Below are positions 35,701 through 37,439 of a stretch of 37,439 nucleotides of DNA, piece after piece. A program made the position numbers and the translations under genes. The notes beneath the pieces were generated by a model. The model had not been told where the DNA came from, ran no database searches, and was given only the letters and a program-made list of their open reading frames with translations. The number at the start of each line of letters is the position of its first letter. Positions within the stretch are counted from its first letter, which is position 1. Source of the DNA: a virus; IMG/VR virus record IMGVR_UViG_3300029914_000417, positions 1 through 37,439 of that record; one strand, written 5' to 3'.

Positions 35701-36265
35701 CTAATCCCATATGTACAATGCTTTCTTCCGCCAAACCGTGATCCATTGTTTCTAAATAGAAGTCATCATGAAACGTGTTCTTAAACCACTCTATCAACTC
35801 AAATGATAAATCAGTCTGTCCTAGTAAAATAGACTGTGGGATAGCTCCACCCAAACATGCGCTTAAACAAACTAAACCATCCTTATGTGCCGCTAATGAG
35901 TCCCGATCTATCTTTGGTTTATAGTAAAACCCACTTTTAAAAGCAAAGTCATTTAGTTTTAATATATTTTCCAGACCGTGTTCATTCTTAGCCAGCAAAA
36001 CAAGATGGTTCATAGAACGCTGTTTGTTTTCTTTACTTTGTACTACATCATCAACCATGTATGCTTCATAGCCAAGAATAGGCTTAATTCCTTCGCTCTT
36101 ACAAGCTCTATAGAACTTAACCATAGAACCTAACCAACCATGTTCTGTGATGGCTAAAGCCTCTTGCCCTAGTTCTTTTGCCTTACGAGCAAGTTCATCA
36201 ACTGACGATAGCCCATCTAACAGGCTACCGTCCCGACTATGATTGTGTAGATTTACGAATCCCAT
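32711..36265 (-). CDS. dnaE: DNA polymerase III alpha subunit (DnaE type)
   Basis: A complete 1184-residue C-family replicative polymerase. Residues 1-200 form the PHP domain (LHNHSRDGSLLDG, ITEHGWLG, CTNDTHYLN). GPGRGSAAGS (about 377-386), PDIDIDF (418-424) with two catalytic Asp, and FVKMDILRL with the third Asp near 568 make the polymerase core; a helix-hairpin-helix/tandem region follows, and an OB fold lies near 1020-1100 (VTIGGLINSVSTT, FIELEDMEGVITVTVFSD). It lacks the exonuclease insertion of PolC. A last 70 residues end in an acidic helix. It probably lets the phage replicate with host or phage clamp proteins. Its start lies three bases after the upstream stop. Confidence 0.95.
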   Translation of the reverse strand: MGFVNLHNHSRDGSLLDGLSSVDELARKAKELGQEALAITEHGWLGSMVKFYRACKSEGIKPILGYEAYMVDDVVQSKENKQRSMNHLVLLAKNEHGLENILKLNDFAFKSGFYYKPKIDRDSLAAHKDGLVCLSACLGGAIPQSILLGQTDLSFELIEWFKNTFHDDFYLETMDHGLAEESIVHMGLATLSFATEVPMVCTNDTHYLNKEDAHAHRVLLCSQIKQTWTEFTTPKVDKNTGEMTLAFDGFQKSDGFYLRSEQEMFEIFKNNEMLANSVEIANKCNVELKRLNPEVSPKYLFPNFETPNKKPAGKYFTELCCSGYADRVKRGDIEDTENNKKRLDYEISVISDMKFQEYFLVVRDIVNFCRESDIPVGPGRGSAAGSLASYCLGITDIDPIRYNLLFERFLDPSRVSLPDIDIDFDYARANEVIEYIKTKYGSEYVCRIGTYGTLGARTVLKDVAKVLEYPYDKINDLTKAFPIEADLTIDSVLEGSVDFAKALESDEQLQEIVKIGKKLEGANRHTSQHAAGVVISPKRLNAMIPLKDDASQLDMHDLEDYGFVKMDILRLRTLTVIDDTLKKLKEGGIKIDLRSLTYDDPEVYKEFQEGNTIGVFQFESTGIQHMLRSMRPTCFEDIIASAALYRPGPLGFRDEDTGLTMVETFCARKNGYQDVTYDHPLLEPILKNTYGVIVYQEQVMQTAVALAGYTLSESDNLRRIMGKKQIEKMPVQEQKFINGCLENGINKELAINIFNKIKTFSEYGFNRSHSAAYAVLAYQCAFLKVYYPVELMASILTSVIGNKPEEVARYLNETRRMGVEMLPPDVRKSDRFYKVDGDKIVYGLGGISGVGENAVNKIISLRKVLLKNGNGINSFYEFFEHMDMRVINSKVMNNLILTGCFDFLGHTRAALVEYYKNLSEAYQKINTKVQSNDKRKNPTINIQLFWEPLKEIPMCDIPEYPINEILGQEKSLTGLYLSGSPLEFCSDAIAPLVTYTAGTLGELGPGRNVTIGGLINSVSTTVVKKGKSKGKSMAFIELEDMEGVITVTVFSDVYEDHRTSIYPGNVCLIKGETTMYKDSINVVAKEIKSAGYNQEEQAVNDELPDSILIIMADEVINFKEIEDVRRMFNENPGKQKIVLCRGNHEPEILSGNVRVMEEIIEKIRDYEWVIDAWEGTLDEIGEVA

Positions 36266-36268
36266 TTT

Positions 36269-36553
36269 TTATCCTTCTCTTTCTTCGATGATTTTGAAAT
36301 CACAATCATTCTTAAAGATAAGGCATGGTACTATTTCTGACTCTACGAATAGATAAAGTCCATCGTCGTTGTATACTTCGTACTCATTGTCTTCAATAAA
36401 TATAGTCTTTTCGATGTCTGGATCTACTATGTTCTTGCAACACCTTATCTTGGTAGCAATTAATCCAGGTTTCCATAAATCGCCATACATGCTTTTCAAA
36501 TCTCGGCTATCCGCCATTGCATCTGCATCAACTCTTGGTATCGTTTCCTGCAT
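36269..36553 (-). CDS. Hypothetical acidic protein, 94 aa
   Basis: ATG 36553 follows GGAGG nine bases upstream and overlaps the HNH-like gene by 26 bases. The product has a Cys pair (IRCCKN) and beta-rich C-terminal part (KTIFIEDNEYEVYNDDGLYL, VPCLIFKND). Unrecognised. It sits directly ahead of dnaE. Confidence 0.65.
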   Translation of the reverse strand: MQETIPRVDADAMADSRDLKSMYGDLWKPGLIATKIRCCKNIVDPDIEKTIFIEDNEYEVYNDDGLYLFVESEIVPCLIFKNDCDFKIIEEREG

Positions 36554-37100
36554 CCTTCAACGCCTCCTGAACATCTGCGATAGATTGTCCATCCTGTGGG
36601 ATCGGCATATATCCTTTTTTAGCAATCATCTGAATGTTGAATATTGGGCCAGTCATCTGATGAATCCCTGTCCCTGTGCCTCCAGTAGCATGATCAACTC
36701 CGGTATGATGTTTCTGATCAAGCACCATACAATTTCTAATATCATCTATTGAAGTAATGGGAATGTTCTTCATTAACTTTCCGTACCCATAAATATCATG
36801 AGTCTCGCAATATTCCTTTAACAACTCAAAGTCACAGATACCTTCTAATGAATATTCGCACCCATGATGATGAACTTGTAAGTCATCAGTGCCGCCACAG
36901 ACTAAACACTTATAATGCCCATCTTCTCTAAGTCTTTTCTTGCTCTTACGCATCTCTGCCGTATCTCTTGTATCTCCATGATCTGGAGTAATAACAACTT
37001 CACTTATAGTACGTTTAACTACATGAGTAGAGATATCATAAGACATTTTAACCATATCAAGTACATTGCCATTCATATCTACTATTCTTACGATATCCAT
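36528..37100 (-). CDS. HNH-like protein with Cys/His zinc site
   Basis: A 190-residue protein. KCLVCGG (Cys65, Cys68), LQVHHHGC (His77-79, Cys81) and NCMVLDQKHHTGVDHA (Cys124, His131/132, His137) form a Cys-His layout like HNH nucleases with a structural zinc. The first 50 residues are beta-rich. It could be a nuclease or a nicking enzyme; a C-terminal GTGTGIHQMTG loop is unusual. ATG 37100 follows GGAGG. It lies between dUTPase and dnaE, and no intron is apparent. Confidence 0.65.
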   Translation of the reverse strand: MDIVRIVDMNGNVLDMVKMSYDISTHVVKRTISEVVITPDHGDTRDTAEMRKSKKRLREDGHYKCLVCGGTDDLQVHHHGCEYSLEGICDFELLKEYCETHDIYGYGKLMKNIPITSIDDIRNCMVLDQKHHTGVDHATGGTGTGIHQMTGPIFNIQMIAKKGYMPIPQDGQSIADVQEALKDAGNDTKS

Positions 37101-37109
37101 AATGTCCTC

Positions 37110-37439
37110 CTAGTTTGTAGAACCAAGACCACCAACACGAAGATCCTTTGCGTCGTCATTGTCCTTAACAAGATAATTAATAAAGGCTCCCTGAGCAATC
37201 CTATCTCCTTTATTAATCTGGAATGACTCTTTTCCGGTATTTTCAAGCACAATCAAAATGTGTCCTTCATTATCAGGGTTATCATAATAATCTGAGTCAA
37301 TCCAACCCTGTGTATTAGTAATCCTAAGATGATTCTTAACACCCATTGAACTACGAATATTAATGATCAGAAGTTCATTTCTATTCATATAAGACTTAAT
37401 TCCTGTTGGAATCATCACCACTTGTCCTGGAGTGATTAA
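37110..37439 (-). CDS. dut: dUTPase (trimeric), 5'-truncated by window edge
   Basis: dUTPase hydrolyses dUTP to dUMP. The frame is open to the right edge; visible residues start with ITPGQVVMIPTGIKSYM, so motif I lies upstream outside the window. NTQGWIDSDYYDNPDNEG is motif III (uracil pocket), GDRIAQGAF motif IV, and LRVGGLGSTN the C-terminal motif V. Its product feeds the thymidylate-synthase-like enzyme. A GTG or ATG inside the frame (37421, 37415) is probably not the true start. Confidence 0.9.
   Translation of the reverse strand, partial: LITPGQVVMIPTGIKSYMNRNELLIINIRSSMGVKNHLRITNTQGWIDSDYYDNPDNEGHILIVLENTGKESFQINKGDRIAQGAFINYLVKDNDDAKDLRVGGLGSTN

Noticed and set aside
1-37439. CRISPR array, insertion sequence or integration site
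   Set aside because: No regularly spaced direct repeats, transposase or integrase genes, or terminal inverted repeats were seen.

Overview
This window looks like an internal piece of a large, AT-rich, tailed-phage-type genome infecting a Gram-positive (Bacillota) host. Every convincing protein gene and all nine tRNA genes read on the minus strand. Genes are short, tightly packed and often coupled by ATGA or TAATG overlaps, with strong AGGAGG-type ribosome binding sites and frequent TTG and GTG starts. Promoters are sigma-A-like (TTGACA, 17 bp, TATAAT). Phage hallmarks include a DnaE-type polymerase, dUTPase, holin, lytic transglycosylase, Rad52-like annealing protein, homing endonucleases and a tRNA array. 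No capsid, tail or terminase genes are visible. Nothing in the sequence names the host species.

In transcription order (right to left): 37439-28657 holds replication and nucleotide metabolism (dUTPase, HNH-like protein, DnaE, a sigma-like factor, a DNA methyltransferase, a RecB-like nuclease, an HD hydrolase) and then small genes. 28640-23212 holds many tiny proteins, several of them membrane or Cys-rich, five tRNA genes (Gly, Val, Phe, Asp, Gln), a deoxyribosyltransferase-like protein, a P-loop kinase and three non-coding stretches that may be structured RNA. 23228-20744 is a lysis and nucleotide block (transglycosylase, nucleotidase, ferredoxin-thioredoxin-reductase-like protein, LLH-type holin) ending in a large hairpin terminator and three micro-proteins. 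Four more tRNA genes follow (Cys, Thr, Thr, Ile/Met). 20374-14208 carries an HNH homing endonuclease, a DNA ligase split by a frameshift, an unusual ThyX-like protein, the annealing protein, a Holliday-junction-resolvase-like nuclease and a dNMP kinase. 14162-9441 has a split glycosyltransferase, ClpP, a DNA methyltransferase, and a radical SAM/SPASM enzyme with several small proteins.

The most striking region is 9380-1836. It encodes what reads as a complete route from central metabolism to activated heptose. A transaldolase can make sedoheptulose 7-phosphate. GmhA, HddA, GmhB and HddC homologues can carry it to GDP-D-glycero-alpha-D-manno-heptose. A GT2 and a GT4 glycosyltransferase could use the product, and an FkbM-type methyltransferase starts the operon. 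A Vsr-like homing endonuclease sits between the two glycosyltransferases. The acceptor (virion protein, host surface glycan or DNA) cannot be read from this window.

The left end (1-1840) is a control region: a winged-helix regulator with two promoters and repeated TAAGATGT half-sites, a possible short plus-strand RNA, and a metallophosphoesterase running off the edge. A promoter family whose 17 bp spacer is itself conserved recurs at four places and probably marks a co-regulated gene set. Several genes appear broken or oddly started (ligase, one glycosyltransferase, nucleotidase, an RNase H remnant). These could be real decay, recoding or sequence errors; reads are needed to tell.
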